A DNA stretch of 64,000 nucleotides from Sphingomonas psychrolutea (GCF_014636175.1 NZ_BMDW01000010.1:61128-125127), one strand, 5' to 3'. Numbered from the stretch's first letter, positions 34,045-43,939 are shown. The notes: generated by a model from the letters alone, not told the origin. Program-made: numbers and translations.

Positions 34045-34959
34045 ATGCGCCTCGACGATTTCGATCCTAACATCAATGTCGAGGATCAGGGCAATCGTGG
34101 CGGTGGCGGCGGATTGGGGTTTGGCGGCGGCGGTGGGGGCGGGTTGCTGTTCGGGCTCCTGCCGCTGGTGTTCAGCCGCTTCGGGTGCGGCGGCGTTGCA
34201 GTGTTGCTGGCGGTCATGTTCTTTTTCGGCGGCGGGCTTGGCCTGGTCGGCGGCGGCGGCGGGCAAGTCTCCGCCCCGACGCAGCAGAGCCGCTCTGCGA
34301 CGGCGGGCAGCAAGGATGTCACCGCAATCTGTACGCAGGACGCCGCGCATAAAGCCGCCTGCAACGCCTTCAGTTCCGCCGACAAGACCTGGGCGAAGCT
34401 GCTCGGGCCGCGGTTCCAGGCGCCGGGGCTGCGCTTTTACGACCAGAATGGCGTATCGGGCTGCGGTGCCGCACAAAGTGCGATGGGGCCGTTTTACTGC
34501 CCGCGCGACCAGAACATTTTTCTCGATACCGCCTTCTTCGACGAACTCGCCAATCGCTTCGGCGCGAAGGGCGATTTCGCGCAGGATTATGTGATCGCGC
34601 ACGAATTCGGCCATCACATCCAGAATTTGCTCGGCACGTCGGATCAGGTCGCGCAAATCCAGCAGCGCGGCAACGAGGTCGAGGGCAACCGCGCGTCGGT
34701 GAAGCTCGAGCTCCAAGCCGATTGCTATGCCGGGGTGTGGGCAGCGCAGAATAAGGACCGGCTCGATCCGGGCGATCTCGAAGAGGGCATGACCGCCGCG
34801 CAGGCGATCGGCGACGATACGCTGCAAAAGGAAAGCCAAGGCCGCGTCGTCCCCGACAGCTTCACGCATGGAACCTCAGCCCAGCGCATGGCGTGGCTGC
34901 GCAAGGGGATAGAGACCGGGGACCCCAACCAGTGCGACACGTTCTCGGGCGGGATTTAG
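34045..34959 (+). CDS. Neutral zinc metallopeptidase (YpfJ family)
   Basis: A 304-residue membrane-anchored protein. Residues 1-30 include a Gly-rich stretch; residues 35-75 hold one TM segment with FGCGGVAVLLAVMFFFGG. The catalytic domain has the zinc site HEFGHHIQNLLG with a third ligand in the downstream LELQADCYAGVWA segment, and CP-R-QNIFLD typical of the family. Biological substrate unknown. ATG at 34045 (MRLDDFDP). Confidence 0.92.
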   Translation: MRLDDFDPNINVEDQGNRGGGGGLGFGGGGGGGLLFGLLPLVFSRFGCGGVAVLLAVMFFFGGGLGLVGGGGGQVSAPTQQSRSATAGSKDVTAICTQDAAHKAACNAFSSADKTWAKLLGPRFQAPGLRFYDQNGVSGCGAAQSAMGPFYCPRDQNIFLDTAFFDELANRFGAKGDFAQDYVIAHEFGHHIQNLLGTSDQVAQIQQRGNEVEGNRASVKLELQADCYAGVWAAQNKDRLDPGDLEEGMTAAQAIGDDTLQKESQGRVVPDSFTHGTSAQRMAWLRKGIETGDPNQCDTFSGGI

Positions 34960-34978
34960 GGGAGCGCTTCAAGAACGT

Positions 34979-35352
34979 CTGTCATCCCCGCGAAAGCGGG
35001 GACCCATCACCGGACTCTGATCGATGAAGACTTCCCATGTCTACATCCTTGCCAACCGCAAAAATGGCGCGCTGTAGATCGGGGTGACCGGCCACCTCGT
35101 CGAGCGCGTCTTCCAGCATCGCGAAGGCCTGATCGAAGGCTTTACCAAGAAATATGGCATCCATCGGCTGGTCCACGCCGAAGCGTTTGACGACGTCGGC
35201 CAAGCCATCGCGCGCGAGAATGCCATGAAGAAATGGCGGCGCGCCTGGAAGATCGAACTCATCGAGCGCGACAACCCCGATTGGGACGATCTTTACCTGA
35301 AGCTCAACCACTGACCGTTGGTGCTGGGTCCCCGCTTTCGCGGGGATGACAG
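34979..35352. repeat. Perfect 28-bp inverted repeats enclosing a GIY-YIG relic
   Basis: Left arm 34979-35006 and right arm 35325-35352 are exact reverse complements. Each arm is a small hairpin, TCCCCGC-GAAA-GCGGGGA, with a GAAA loop. The arms sit just 17 bases before the ATG and 10 bases after the stop of the GIY-YIG frame, so gene and arms form one 374-base unit. The outer sequence resembles the repeat pair at 5429-5513, and a related single hairpin lies at 55780. Confidence 0.9.
35024..35314 (+). pseudogene. GIY-YIG nuclease gene with nonsense codon in the YIG motif
   Basis: The 97-codon frame starts MKTSHVYILANRKNGAL, then an amber TAG at 35075-35077, then IGVTGHLVERVFQHREG and KKYGIHRLVHAE to LYLKLNH. 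The stop replaces the Tyr of the second (YIG) catalytic motif; otherwise the frame is intact and ends normally, like the ~95-residue small GIY-YIG (UPF0213/YhbQ-like) family. One base change would restore it, so the inactivation looks recent. Enclosed by a 28-bp inverted repeat. Confidence 0.88.
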
Positions 35353-35368
35353 GCGTAGGGTGGGGGGA

Positions 35369-36370
35369 TCACACCTTGACCAGCATCTTCCCCGTGTTCC
35401 CGCCCGTGAACAGCCCAAGGAAAGCCTCTGGCATCGCATCGAGGCCGTCGAACACCGTCTCCGAATTGTGCAATTTGCCCTCGGCGAGCCAGCCGCCCAT
35501 CACGCGGTAAAATTCCGCGGCGTGGCCGATATGGTCGCTGACCAGCAGCCCGGTCATGCGGATGCGCATCCCGATCAGCCGCGCGAGATAGCGCAGCTCG
35601 GTCGGCTTCGCGGAGTTGTAAATGTCGATCATCCCGCAAATCGCAAAGCGCGCATGCATATTGCCCGTCGCCAGCGCGGCATCAAGATGCTCGCCGCCGA
35701 CATTGTCGAAATAGACGTCGATGCCGTCCTTGCCGATCTCGCCCAGCGCCGTCATCAGCTTCTTCACCAGCGGCCCGTCGCTCTTATAATCGATCACCGC
35801 ATCGGCACCGAGCGACGTGACCAATGCGCATTTATCGGCCCCGCCGGCGCTGCCGATCACCGTCATCCCGCTCGCCTTGGCGACTTGCACCACGGTCGAT
35901 CCGACCGCGCCTGCGGCTGCCGATACGAACACGACATCGCCGGGCTTGGCCTCGGCCACGCGCAGCAGGCCGAAATAGGCGGTCATCCCCGGCATGCCGA
36001 GCAACCCGAGGAATTGTTGTGGCGGTACGGCCAGATCGGGGAGCTTCTGCACTTGCGTACCAGGCAGCACGGCTTCGTCACGCCAGCCGAGAAAATGCTG
36101 CACCATGTCGCCCACCGCAATGCCGTCGGCCTTGCTCTCGATCACTTCGCCGATCGCGCCGCCCTGCATCGGTTCGCCCAGTGCAAACGGCGGAACGTAC
36201 GATTTCACGTCGTTCATCCGCCCGCGCATATAGGGATCGACCGAGAGCCAGCGATTGGCGACGCGCACTTCACCATCCTGCAAAGCGGCGGCGGGCATTT
36301 CGATCAGCGCGAAATCGGTTGCGACGGGCATGCCGTTCGGGCGGGCTTGCAGAGTCCAGGCGCGGGTCAT
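35369..36370 (-). CDS. NADP-dependent oxidoreductase (zinc-less MDR, PTGR/CurA type)
   Basis: A 333-residue medium-chain reductase without zinc ligands. It shows the family head LSVDPYMRGRM, the AAAGAVGSTVVQVAK cofactor region and VDVYFDNVGGEHLDAAL. Members reduce double bonds of enones using NADPH (prostaglandin reductase, curcumin reductase). ATG at 36370 with AGAGGA upstream. Monocistronic; no substrate clue from neighbours. Confidence 0.9.
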   Translation of the reverse strand: MTRAWTLQARPNGMPVATDFALIEMPAAALQDGEVRVANRWLSVDPYMRGRMNDVKSYVPPFALGEPMQGGAIGEVIESKADGIAVGDMVQHFLGWRDEAVLPGTQVQKLPDLAVPPQQFLGLLGMPGMTAYFGLLRVAEAKPGDVVFVSAAAGAVGSTVVQVAKASGMTVIGSAGGADKCALVTSLGADAVIDYKSDGPLVKKLMTALGEIGKDGIDVYFDNVGGEHLDAALATGNMHARFAICGMIDIYNSAKPTELRYLARLIGMRIRMTGLLVSDHIGHAAEFYRVMGGWLAEGKLHNSETVFDGLDAMPEAFLGLFTGGNTGKMLVKV

Positions 36371-36549
36371 CGGGGGCATCCTCTTTATGATTTTCGAAGG
36401 TGGGGTATGCCGATGTTGCCGCATTGGCAATGCCGAATCGCGGCACCCGGCATCGCCAAATCGTTGCCGCGCATGCGCGCGTGTTGCATCCCGAAAAAAG
36501 CGCGGCTAAATCTGTGGCTCGGCCTGCTGACGGGGCCAAAGCGTGGTGC

Positions 36550-36625
36550 GGGGCTGTAGCTCAGATGGGAGAGCGCTGCAATCGCACTGCAGAGGCCAGC
36601 GGTTCGATTCCGCTCAGCTCCACCA
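36550..36625 (+). tRNA. tRNA-Ala (CGC)
   Basis: A complete 76-base cloverleaf with encoded CCA. The anticodon loop ATCGCAC between CTGCA and TGCAG gives CGC. The acceptor stem has the G3-U70 wobble that identifies alanine tRNA. The T-arm contains GGTTCGATTCC. Confidence 0.95.
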
Positions 36626-36907
36626 CGCTTATGTCGCCTGAGATCAACGGCTTACGTTATATCCGACAGCGTTCGACTGCCCTCATAACGGGGTGAATCA
36701 CAACCTTGCGATCGCGGATCCTTTTGTCAAAGCGGCCTGGTTTACGCCGATGCGAGCGACGGAAGGTCGGGCAGCAACGCAGTGCGACACGGCGTGGCGC
36801 ACTTTAAGTCGGCGGATTTTGCACAAACCGTGCTGTTGTCAGCAAAATGGACGGCCGCGTCGCCGCCGAAATGAGCCTCTAAACCCATTCCGGCGGGGCG
36901 CGATCGA

Positions 36908-39900
36908 TCAGAACTTCAGGCTGGCCGAAACCCGTGCGCCGTAATCGCCGAGTTCGCGCGATGCCGATCCGAAACCGCTCGCCCCGATCACCAAGCGCTT
37001 GCCGAACCCAACGTTCACACCGCCTTCCGCATCAAGGCTGTCGCGGCCCAAGCGTGCGCCGGCAACGTTGAACGATGCTGCGCCGCCGCCGAACGATACC
37101 GAGCGTGTGTCGCCCCCCAGGTCGCCCCAGCCGTGGCGATACGCAACCGAACCGAACGGCTGGATCGACACCGTGACGCTTGCCGCTGTCGTGCCGCCGA
37201 ACTTGACCCCGACGCTGGTGAAATCGGCATCGCGGGTGCTGCGCGCGACGGTGAGAGCGCCCAGCCCGCCGGTCTCCGTCACGGCATCGCTGCGCGTGCT
37301 GGTGAAGTCGTTGCGCAGGAACGGGGTGAGGACAAACGATCCTTCCACGAGATTGTACGAAGCCTCCCCGAACAGCTGGACGCTCCGCGCCTTCGAGATA
37401 CTTGCCACCGATGCGGCCAGCCCCGTCACGCCAAGCGCACGCGTTACGTTCAGATCGTGCCAGGCATAGCTTCCGCCGACCTGAATCGCGGCGCGGCCAC
37501 CGTGCCAGCCGATCGTGCCGCCAAGATAGGTGGTCGAAACGCGTGCACTGCTCGTGCGGCTTGCCAGATCGATGCGATCATCGACATAGCCGCCATCGAC
37601 GCCGAAGCGCCATCCGCCAGTGCCGTAATCGAGCCCGCCGAACGTGCCAGTCTTGTTGCCCTTGAGCCGCGCGAGCCCGGTCTGCGACGCGCTGGTATAG
37701 GATTGAATGCCCTGCACCCAGAGCGCAAGACCGTCGCTATCCACCCGGCCGCGCGACAGCGCCGCGTCGGTCATACGGCGCCCGCCATCGATCAGCACGG
37801 TCGGCAGCGTCGCGTGGATTTCGCCGGAAAGCTGGTCGAGCGTGATCGGCGCGCTTGTCGTCGTTTGCACCAAGACCCCGTTGTAGACGGCGTTGCCGAT
37901 GCCGAGCGCTTGCGCGGCATTGGCGACGGCGATCTGGTTTCGCGTGGTGGCCATGGCGGCAAAGGACACGTCGTTGCGACCGAGCGACAATGTCACCGTA
38001 CCCGTCCCGTATGACAGGAACGGCGACAGATACGCCAGGTTGGACGTGACGCTGCTGAATTTGCCGCTCACCCCGCCGGCCGCCGACAGGATCGTATAGT
38101 TGGTGAGGTTGTTGTAGGTGCCCGGCGTCGCGGTTACCGCGACCGTACCGCCATTGATGATGATCGCGCCGGTGGCGTTGACCCGGTCTGCCATGCCGGC
38201 CGAATTGGCCTCCACCGCGAAGATCGAGCCTGCAGCGAACGTGACGTTGCCGTTGACGGTCTGCGTGCCGATCGAATTGCCCGGCGCATACGTGCCGCCC
38301 GCGCCAATCGTCACCGCGCCGACCGAGCCGGTCCCGCCCAGCGTACCGCCGGAATTGACCGTGACTGGTGACACGATGCTGCCATTGACCGCGAGGCGCC
38401 CACTATTGACGGTGGTCGATCCGGTATAGGTGTTGCTGCCGGTAAAATTCACCGATCCGGTGCCGCTCTTGATGAAGGCACCGTTGCCGACGATGCTCCC
38501 CGCGAAAGTGGTGTTGGTCGCTTGATTGTCGGTCAGCGATCCGCCCGCGATGTTGATGCTAGCGGTGCTGCTGGCGCCCGCGAGTTCGGCGATGGTCTGC
38601 GGCATGCCCGAAAGATCGAGCTGGCCCGAGCCGGCGAGGTCGATCTCCGTCGTCGGTGCGACCGCCGTCGTCAGTTTGATCAACCCGGCGTTGATCGTGG
38701 TGACGCCCGTGAAGGCGTAAGCGCTGCCAAAGGTCAGCTTGCCCGCGCCATCCTTCACGATGTTGCCGCTGCCCGTCAGCGAACCGTTGAAGACGTAATC
38801 GTCCGAATGGTTGATGTTGAGCGTGCCGTTGTCGACCAGCGAGCCGGTGAAAATCCCGCTCGTGCCGCCATTGCCGATCTGGAAGGTCGCCCCGGCATTG
38901 GTCGTGACCGCACCGCCTTGCGTCCCGGTCAGCAGCAGCTTGCCGCTATCGACGACGATGCCGCCGGTGGTGGTGATGCTGTTCGTGCCGTCGAGCGTGC
39001 TGGTGCCCACGCCGCTGAACCGCACCACGCCGGTGCCGCTGGTGGTCGTCGCGCCGAAGGTGCTGCCGCCCGAGGTCGCGCTGCTGCGCACGACAAGCGT
39101 TCCGTTATCGACAATCGTCGGAGCCGTGATGCCGGTAAGGCCGCTCGCCCCGTTGGTAAGCTCCAGCGCGGCGGCAGTGTTGACGGTCACGCTGTTGAAG
39201 GCGCTGCTGCCGGTCGTCGCCGCGGTCCAATAGCCGTTCTGGACGGTCAGGCTGTCGAAGCCGGTGAACGCCGCGATGGTCTGGCTGCTGGCGCCGACAT
39301 TGCTCGTGCCGCTCAGCATCGCAGCATCGGTCCCGCCGCCGCCCGCGATCGCGCCGGTGACGCTCGATCCGGTCAACAAGGTGACGGTGTCGTTGGTCGC
39401 GCCGAGTTGGACCGCAACGCCGTTGCTGCCCGAAATGCCACCAGCATTGCTGAGTGCGGTGGCACCGCTGGCGACGATCCCCGCGCCGCCGGTGCTCGAA
39501 ATCAGGCCCGCATTGACGATGGTGTTGGAGCTGCCGGTGGTGTTGATGCCGTTCAGGCTGCCCGACACATTTGCCCCGGCAGCGATGTCGACCGCTACCG
39601 CGCCCGGCGGATCGATGAACAGGCCATAGCCGTTCGAAGCCGAAATCGTCCCGGTAATAGCGACATGCGCCGCGCCGCCCGTACCATTGGCGACGATGTG
39701 AACCGCATCGGCGCCGGCCCCCGTTGCCGTCGCCGACCCGATCGTCGCATTTACCGCGCCGTTGGTGGCCTCAAGATAGATCGTATCGGCACGGCGCAAT
39801 ACGCCATTATAGGTCTGGATCGCGCCGCTGGAGGAGGCGGTGCCGCTGGTGAGCGTTACGCCGTTACCGCCGACGGCATAAATGCCGGCTTGCCCGTCGC

Positions 39901-42847
39901 CCGCCGCGGTCGCGGTCGTGCTGTTGATAGTGACCGTACCCCCGGCGGTGCCGAACACGCCAATGCCCTGCGCGGCGGTTGCAAGGCCGCTGGTGATCGA
40001 AAGATTGCCGGTCGCCGCATGGCCTTCGACCGCATAGGCGCCGTTGCCGGTCGCGCGGGCATTGGTTGACTTGATCGTAACCGTTCCCGCCCCCGTGCCG
40101 TTGGCATAGATGGTGGCGAGTTGCGCGCCGGTTGAGGAGGCTGTGTCGCTGGTGATGTTGATCGCCCCGCCACCAACCGCGATGACCGCGCTGGCCCCAT
40201 CACCTTTGGTCGATGCCGTGCCGCTGTTGATCGTTACCGACCCGTTCGCGGCGCGGCCATAGACCGCCGCCGATCCGGCGCCCGTGGCCGTGGTCGTAGT
40301 GGCGTTGATCGTCACGTCGCTGTTCTTAGAAACGCCAGCAACGATGACGCCGCCGGCACCCGTGCCGCTGGCGTTGCCGCTGGTAATGTTCACGGCGCCG
40401 CCACCCGAGGCATAGATCGCGCTGGCATATTGGCCGACCGCCGAGGCGTCGGTGCTGTTGATCGTGATCGCGCCGTTGCCGCTGGTCAGAGCGACGATCG
40501 CGTCGGATGAAATGCCATTGGCGGACAGCGCGCCCGTTGTGGCGGTGTTGCGCGCCGTAATCGCGATATTCCCGTCGCTGGTCTGCGCAAGGATCCCTTG
40601 GCCACCGGCACCCGTGGCGGTCAACGTGCCGCTGTTGATCGTCACGTTGCCGGTCGTCGCGGTGGCGCTGATCGCTGCGGTGTTGGCGGCGCTGCTGGTC
40701 AGCCTTGTGCTGCTGATGGTGATCGCACCGGTTGCGCCGCTCGCCCGGAGCGTCGCGAACCCGTCCGACATCGACGATACGATGTTCGACGTGATCGAGA
40801 TCGTCCCGGCGCCGTTGGCCGTGCCGGAAATTCCGTAACGGCCCGCACCGCCGACCGTGACGCTGTCGCTGGTGATCGCGACGTTGCCGCCGCCGGTCGA
40901 ATTCGCGTTGATCCCGCCCGCGGCGAAGGTGCCGCTTGGCGCGGTCGTGCCTTCGACCGTCACCGTCTTTGAAACGACGGTGGCATTGCCCGTTGTGGTG
41001 ACGCCGATACCCGATTCCGCCGCGCCCGTAGCCGCAACGGTGCCGTTGTTGGTCACGCGCCCGTCACCCGTGTTGGCACCCGCAGCGATCGCGGCACTGC
41101 TGCCGGTCGAGGTAATCGTCGTACCGGCTGCGGTCGTGATGTCGAAGCTGCCCGCCGTCACACTGATGGTGTTGGTGCCGCCGCGCGAAATGAGATTGCC
41201 GGTGGTGTTGATGGTCGTTGCACCGGTGCTGATGCTGCGAATCGCGCGACCCGACGCGTCGATCGCATTTGCATTGATCGTCACCGGGCCGGTTCCGGCC
41301 GAGACCAGGATCCCGACCGGGGCCACGCCGCCCGACGGTGCGACGCCCGTCGCCAGGATCGTCCCCGAGCTGTTGATCGTGAGCGCGCTCGTTCCGCTGG
41401 TGCCCGCGTCGATGCCGAAGACATTGCCGCCGCTCGACGTGATCGAGCCGCTGGCGATGGTCAGCGCGCCGGTGCTGCGCGCAACGATACCGCCAGCATT
41501 GGTCGTGCTCGCATTCGGCGCGACGACAATCGTGCCGCTGGTAATGTCGAGCGTCGCGGACGACACTGCATTGATGCCGCGCAGCGCGCCCGAAATGCCG
41601 GTGCTGGCGATCGTCGTCGCGCCGCCATTGGTGTCAATGCCGGTGCCGCCGCCGGTCGTGATCTGGTTGCTCGTGATGCCGATCGTGCCGGTCGTTCCGG
41701 TCACCGCAATGCCGCGCGCGCCGGCGCCGGTCGCGCTGATCGTGCCGCTCTTTATGATGGTGTTGCCGGTCATCGACGTGCCGTTGGTGCCGCCATTGGT
41801 GTTGACCGGGCTGACGACGATGCCGTCGGCGTTCGCGCCGGTCGTCGTGATCGCGCCGCTGGTGACATCGACCGAGCCTGTCGTGGGAACCGAATTGGAG
41901 ACTTGCGCGGCCGGGCTGACGCGAATGCCGGTCGCTCCGACGCCCGCGGTCGTGATCGTCGTGCTCTTGACGACATTATTGCCGACCGCGCTGCTGTAGA
42001 TCGCGGCGGCATAATCGCCCTTGGTCGTCACGGTGCCGCTGGTGATCGAGCCGTTGGCGTTGGCGTATTCGATGTCGAGGCCGAGTTGGCCATAGCCCTC
42101 GGTGCTGGCATTGACCGAGTTGATCGTCGCGTCGCCGACTCGCGACTGGACGAAGATTGCCGCACCCTGGTTCCCGTTGGTGCCGGTCAGCGTTGCGGTG
42201 CCGCTGTTGACGATCACCGTGCTGCCCTGGCCGATGATGGCGTTTGGTTGCGTCGGACCGCTGGCGGTCGCGAAATTGCTGTTGATCGTGGTCAAGCCGC
42301 CGTTGAAAGACGTGAAGATCCCGCGCAGGCCACCAACCGTCTGATCCGCGTTGATCGTCACGTCGCCGCCCGCGCTGCTCTGCGCCAGGATGCCGATGCT
42401 GCCGGTGCTGGTGTTCGTCACCGTGCCGCTGTTGATCAGGATCGCACCGCTCGTCGTCCGCGCGTCGATCGCATAGGTGCGCCCCGGGCCGGTCGCGGTC
42501 ACCGTGCCACTGGTGATTGTCACCTTGCCGGTGCCGGTGTTGTTGGCAGCGATGCCCGCGCCGCTCGGCGTGCCGACGGGGGGCGGGTTGGTGGCTGGAT
42601 TGTCGACCGTGACGGTCTTGGTATCGATAGTGATATCACCGGTCGGCACCGTGACATCGATTGTGCGAGGGCCGCCGGAAACGGTATCGGTCCGCGTGAG
42701 CGAATAGGGTCCGGGGCCGGAATAGACGACATTCTGCGCAACCGCAGCGGAACCGGCCAACGTGCTGCCCAACGCCGTGCCGACCAGCATCAGCGAACGG
42801 ACAGCGTGAAGCGGACGCAGGGCCGCGCCGGTGGAGTTCGATTGCAT
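36908..42847 (-). CDS. Giant repeat-containing autotransporter (type V secretion)
   Basis: A 1979-residue protein. The signal peptide is about 1-38 (ending GSAAVAQ). The passenger (about 40-1690) is a Thr/Gly/Ala/Ser/Asn-rich right-handed beta-helix made of many degenerate turns like VTINSGTVTATGAG-GI; two autotransporter-associated beta-strand (PATR) repeats lie near 1360-1395 and 1455-1490. The C-terminal barrel (about 1700-1979) contains LALWVQGI and ends in SASLKF with the terminal Phe. No protease triad seen, so probably an adhesin. The ATG at 42847 has AGGGGA upstream. Divergent from the small membrane protein and LOV genes. Confidence 0.93.
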   Translation of the reverse strand: MQSNSTGAALRPLHAVRSLMLVGTALGSTLAGSAAVAQNVVYSGPGPYSLTRTDTVSGGPRTIDVTVPTGDITIDTKTVTVDNPATNPPPVGTPSGAGIAANNTGTGKVTITSGTVTATGPGRTYAIDARTTSGAILINSGTVTNTSTGSIGILAQSSAGGDVTINADQTVGGLRGIFTSFNGGLTTINSNFATASGPTQPNAIIGQGSTVIVNSGTATLTGTNGNQGAAIFVQSRVGDATINSVNASTEGYGQLGLDIEYANANGSITSGTVTTKGDYAAAIYSSAVGNNVVKSTTITTAGVGATGIRVSPAAQVSNSVPTTGSVDVTSGAITTTGANADGIVVSPVNTNGGTNGTSMTGNTIIKSGTISATGAGARGIAVTGTTGTIGITSNQITTGGGTGIDTNGGATTIASTGISGALRGINAVSSATLDITSGTIVVAPNASTTNAGGIVARSTGALTIASGSITSSGGNVFGIDAGTSGTSALTINSSGTILATGVAPSGGVAPVGILVSAGTGPVTINANAIDASGRAIRSISTGATTINTTGNLISRGGTNTISVTAGSFDITTAAGTTITSTGSSAAIAAGANTGDGRVTNNGTVAATGAAESGIGVTTTGNATVVSKTVTVEGTTAPSGTFAAGGINANSTGGGNVAITSDSVTVGGAGRYGISGTANGAGTISITSNIVSSMSDGFATLRASGATGAITISSTRLTSSAANTAAISATATTGNVTINSGTLTATGAGGQGILAQTSDGNIAITARNTATTGALSANGISSDAIVALTSGNGAITINSTDASAVGQYASAIYASGGGAVNITSGNASGTGAGGVIVAGVSKNSDVTINATTTTATGAGSAAVYGRAANGSVTINSGTASTKGDGASAVIAVGGGAINITSDTASSTGAQLATIYANGTGAGTVTIKSTNARATGNGAYAVEGHAATGNLSITSGLATAAQGIGVFGTAGGTVTINSTTATAAGDGQAGIYAVGGNGVTLTSGTASSSGAIQTYNGVLRRADTIYLEATNGAVNATIGSATATGAGADAVHIVANGTGGAAHVAITGTISASNGYGLFIDPPGAVAVDIAAGANVSGSLNGINTTGSSNTIVNAGLISSTGGAGIVASGATALSNAGGISGSNGVAVQLGATNDTVTLLTGSSVTGAIAGGGGTDAAMLSGTSNVGASSQTIAAFTGFDSLTVQNGYWTAATTGSSAFNSVTVNTAAALELTNGASGLTGITAPTIVDNGTLVVRSSATSGGSTFGATTTSGTGVVRFSGVGTSTLDGTNSITTTGGIVVDSGKLLLTGTQGGAVTTNAGATFQIGNGGTSGIFTGSLVDNGTLNINHSDDYVFNGSLTGSGNIVKDGAGKLTFGSAYAFTGVTTINAGLIKLTTAVAPTTEIDLAGSGQLDLSGMPQTIAELAGASSTASINIAGGSLTDNQATNTTFAGSIVGNGAFIKSGTGSVNFTGSNTYTGSTTVNSGRLAVNGSIVSPVTVNSGGTLGGTGSVGAVTIGAGGTYAPGNSIGTQTVNGNVTFAAGSIFAVEANSAGMADRVNATGAIIINGGTVAVTATPGTYNNLTNYTILSAAGGVSGKFSSVTSNLAYLSPFLSYGTGTVTLSLGRNDVSFAAMATTRNQIAVANAAQALGIGNAVYNGVLVQTTTSAPITLDQLSGEIHATLPTVLIDGGRRMTDAALSRGRVDSDGLALWVQGIQSYTSASQTGLARLKGNKTGTFGGLDYGTGGWRFGVDGGYVDDRIDLASRTSSARVSTTYLGGTIGWHGGRAAIQVGGSYAWHDLNVTRALGVTGLAASVASISKARSVQLFGEASYNLVEGSFVLTPFLRNDFTSTRSDAVTETGGLGALTVARSTRDADFTSVGVKFGGTTAASVTVSIQPFGSVAYRHGWGDLGGDTRSVSFGGGAASFNVAGARLGRDSLDAEGGVNVGFGKRLVIGASGFGSASRELGDYGARVSASLKF

Positions 42848-42983
42848 GCTGATTCCCCTATGCTGTCCCATGTCTCGCTAAAGGACGAGAATCACGGATC
42901 TTTTATGGCGTGTGCTGTACGCGGCGAAGAGCGCGTTGCGCGACTGTTATTTCTTACAAATTCGGAAAAAACCGGGCGTTTAC

Positions 42984-43253
42984 ATGACTCAGTCCGACAC
43001 GGCGGTGCTCGCGACGGTGCGCCCGCCTCAATCCGGCAGGCGGCTCGAGCGGACCCTCGGTGAAAACGCTTATCCGCTGCACGTGCTGCAGATGCCGGAC
43101 TTAACCGCGCTGATCCTGGCGACTCAGCGATTCGCGCCCGACTTGATCGATCGCGCTGCGCCATGGCTTGGCATCGTCGCGCTCGCGGCTTTTTCAGCGG
43201 AATGTTGGATCATGGGAACGCGGTGGGCGCGGCGGCTCGGGGGCCTGCATTAA
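42984..43253 (+). CDS. Small membrane protein, unknown
   Basis: An 89-residue frame, [20 protein letters not shown]..., with one C-terminal TM-like segment ([21 protein letters not shown]) and a basic end. It sits between the divergent autotransporter and the LOV regulator, in the same direction as the latter. No family recognised; the coding status rests on position and protein-like composition. Confidence 0.45.
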   Translation: MTQSDTAVLATVRPPQSGRRLERTLGENAYPLHVLQMPDLTALILATQRFAPDLIDRAAPWLGIVALAAFSAECWIMGTRWARRLGGLH

Positions 43254-43282
43254 ATCAAGTGCCATCTCAGATCGCTACCGGT

Positions 43283-43939
43283 ATGGTAGCAGGATGGACG
43301 GGACGAACAACTAAGATGGTGGCCGGAGCCGATCTCGTAACCGTCGACAATCGACACATGCGACTCGTCACCGACAGCCCGATTCCATCGGTGATCAGCG
43401 ATCCGCGGCTGCCCGACAATCCGATCGTTGCCTGCAACGCGCCTTTCTGCGATTTGACCGGCTATCCGCCCGAGGAAGTGGTCGGCCGCAACTGCCGTTT
43501 CCTTTCGGGCCCGGCGACCGAGCCGTGGCTGACCGAGGAAATCCGCCGCGGCGTACGCGAACATCGGCCGGTGCTGGTCGAAATCCTGAACTATAAGCGC
43601 AGCGGCCAGCCCTTTCGCAACGCCGTCCTCGTTGCGCCGATTTATGACGAGCATGACGCGCTGCTGTATTTCCTCGGCTCGCAGCTTGAAATCGACGTCA
43701 ATGCCGCATCACCCTCGAGCATGCGCCGGATTCGCGCCGCTGAAATGGTCAAGGCGCTCTCGCTGCGCCAGGCGCAAGTGCTCAAGCTGGTGGCCAATGG
43801 CTTGCTCAACAAGCAAATCGCGGCCGAACTCGATCTTGCTGAAAAGACCGTCAAGATGCACCGCGCAATCCTGATGAACCGCTTGGGGTTGCATACCACG
43901 GCGGACCTGATCCGACTTGCGGTCGAAGCTGGGTTCTAA
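43283..43939 (+). CDS. LOV-HTH blue-light transcription factor (EL222-like)
   Basis: About 218 residues, depending on start. The LOV domain contains GRNCRFLSG with the flavin-adduct Cys, followed by [25 protein letters not shown] and FLGSQLEID; the C-terminal LuxR-type HTH (from about residue 150) has [34 protein letters not shown]. This is the domain order and near-identical motif set of Erythrobacter EL222, which dimerises and binds DNA in blue light. Starts at 43283 or 43316 are both possible. Next downstream is the rhodopsin operon. Confidence 0.93.
   Translation: MVAGWTGRTTKMVAGADLVTVDNRHMRLVTDSPIPSVISDPRLPDNPIVACNAPFCDLTGYPPEEVVGRNCRFLSGPATEPWLTEEIRRGVREHRPVLVEILNYKRSGQPFRNAVLVAPIYDEHDALLYFLGSQLEIDVNAASPSSMRRIRAAEMVKALSLRQAQVLKLVANGLLNKQIAAELDLAEKTVKMHRAILMNRLGLHTTADLIRLAVEAGF

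Noticed and set aside
36626..36944. Small plus-strand frame after tRNA-Ala
   Set aside because: No ribosome site, unusual composition, and it runs into the autotransporter 3' end; I see only noncoding sequence between the tRNA and the autotransporter stop.
36908..42847. Possible CRISPR array because of regular repeats
   Set aside because: Repeats are coding, degenerate, have no unique spacers of fixed length and there are no cas genes.
37133..43063. Several long plus-strand frames (up to about 515 codons) opposite the autotransporter
   Set aside because: They lie antisense to a repetitive, GC-rich gene whose codon pattern leaves the opposite strand open; their products are low-complexity Val/Pro/Ala or Arg/Ala-rich with no domain.
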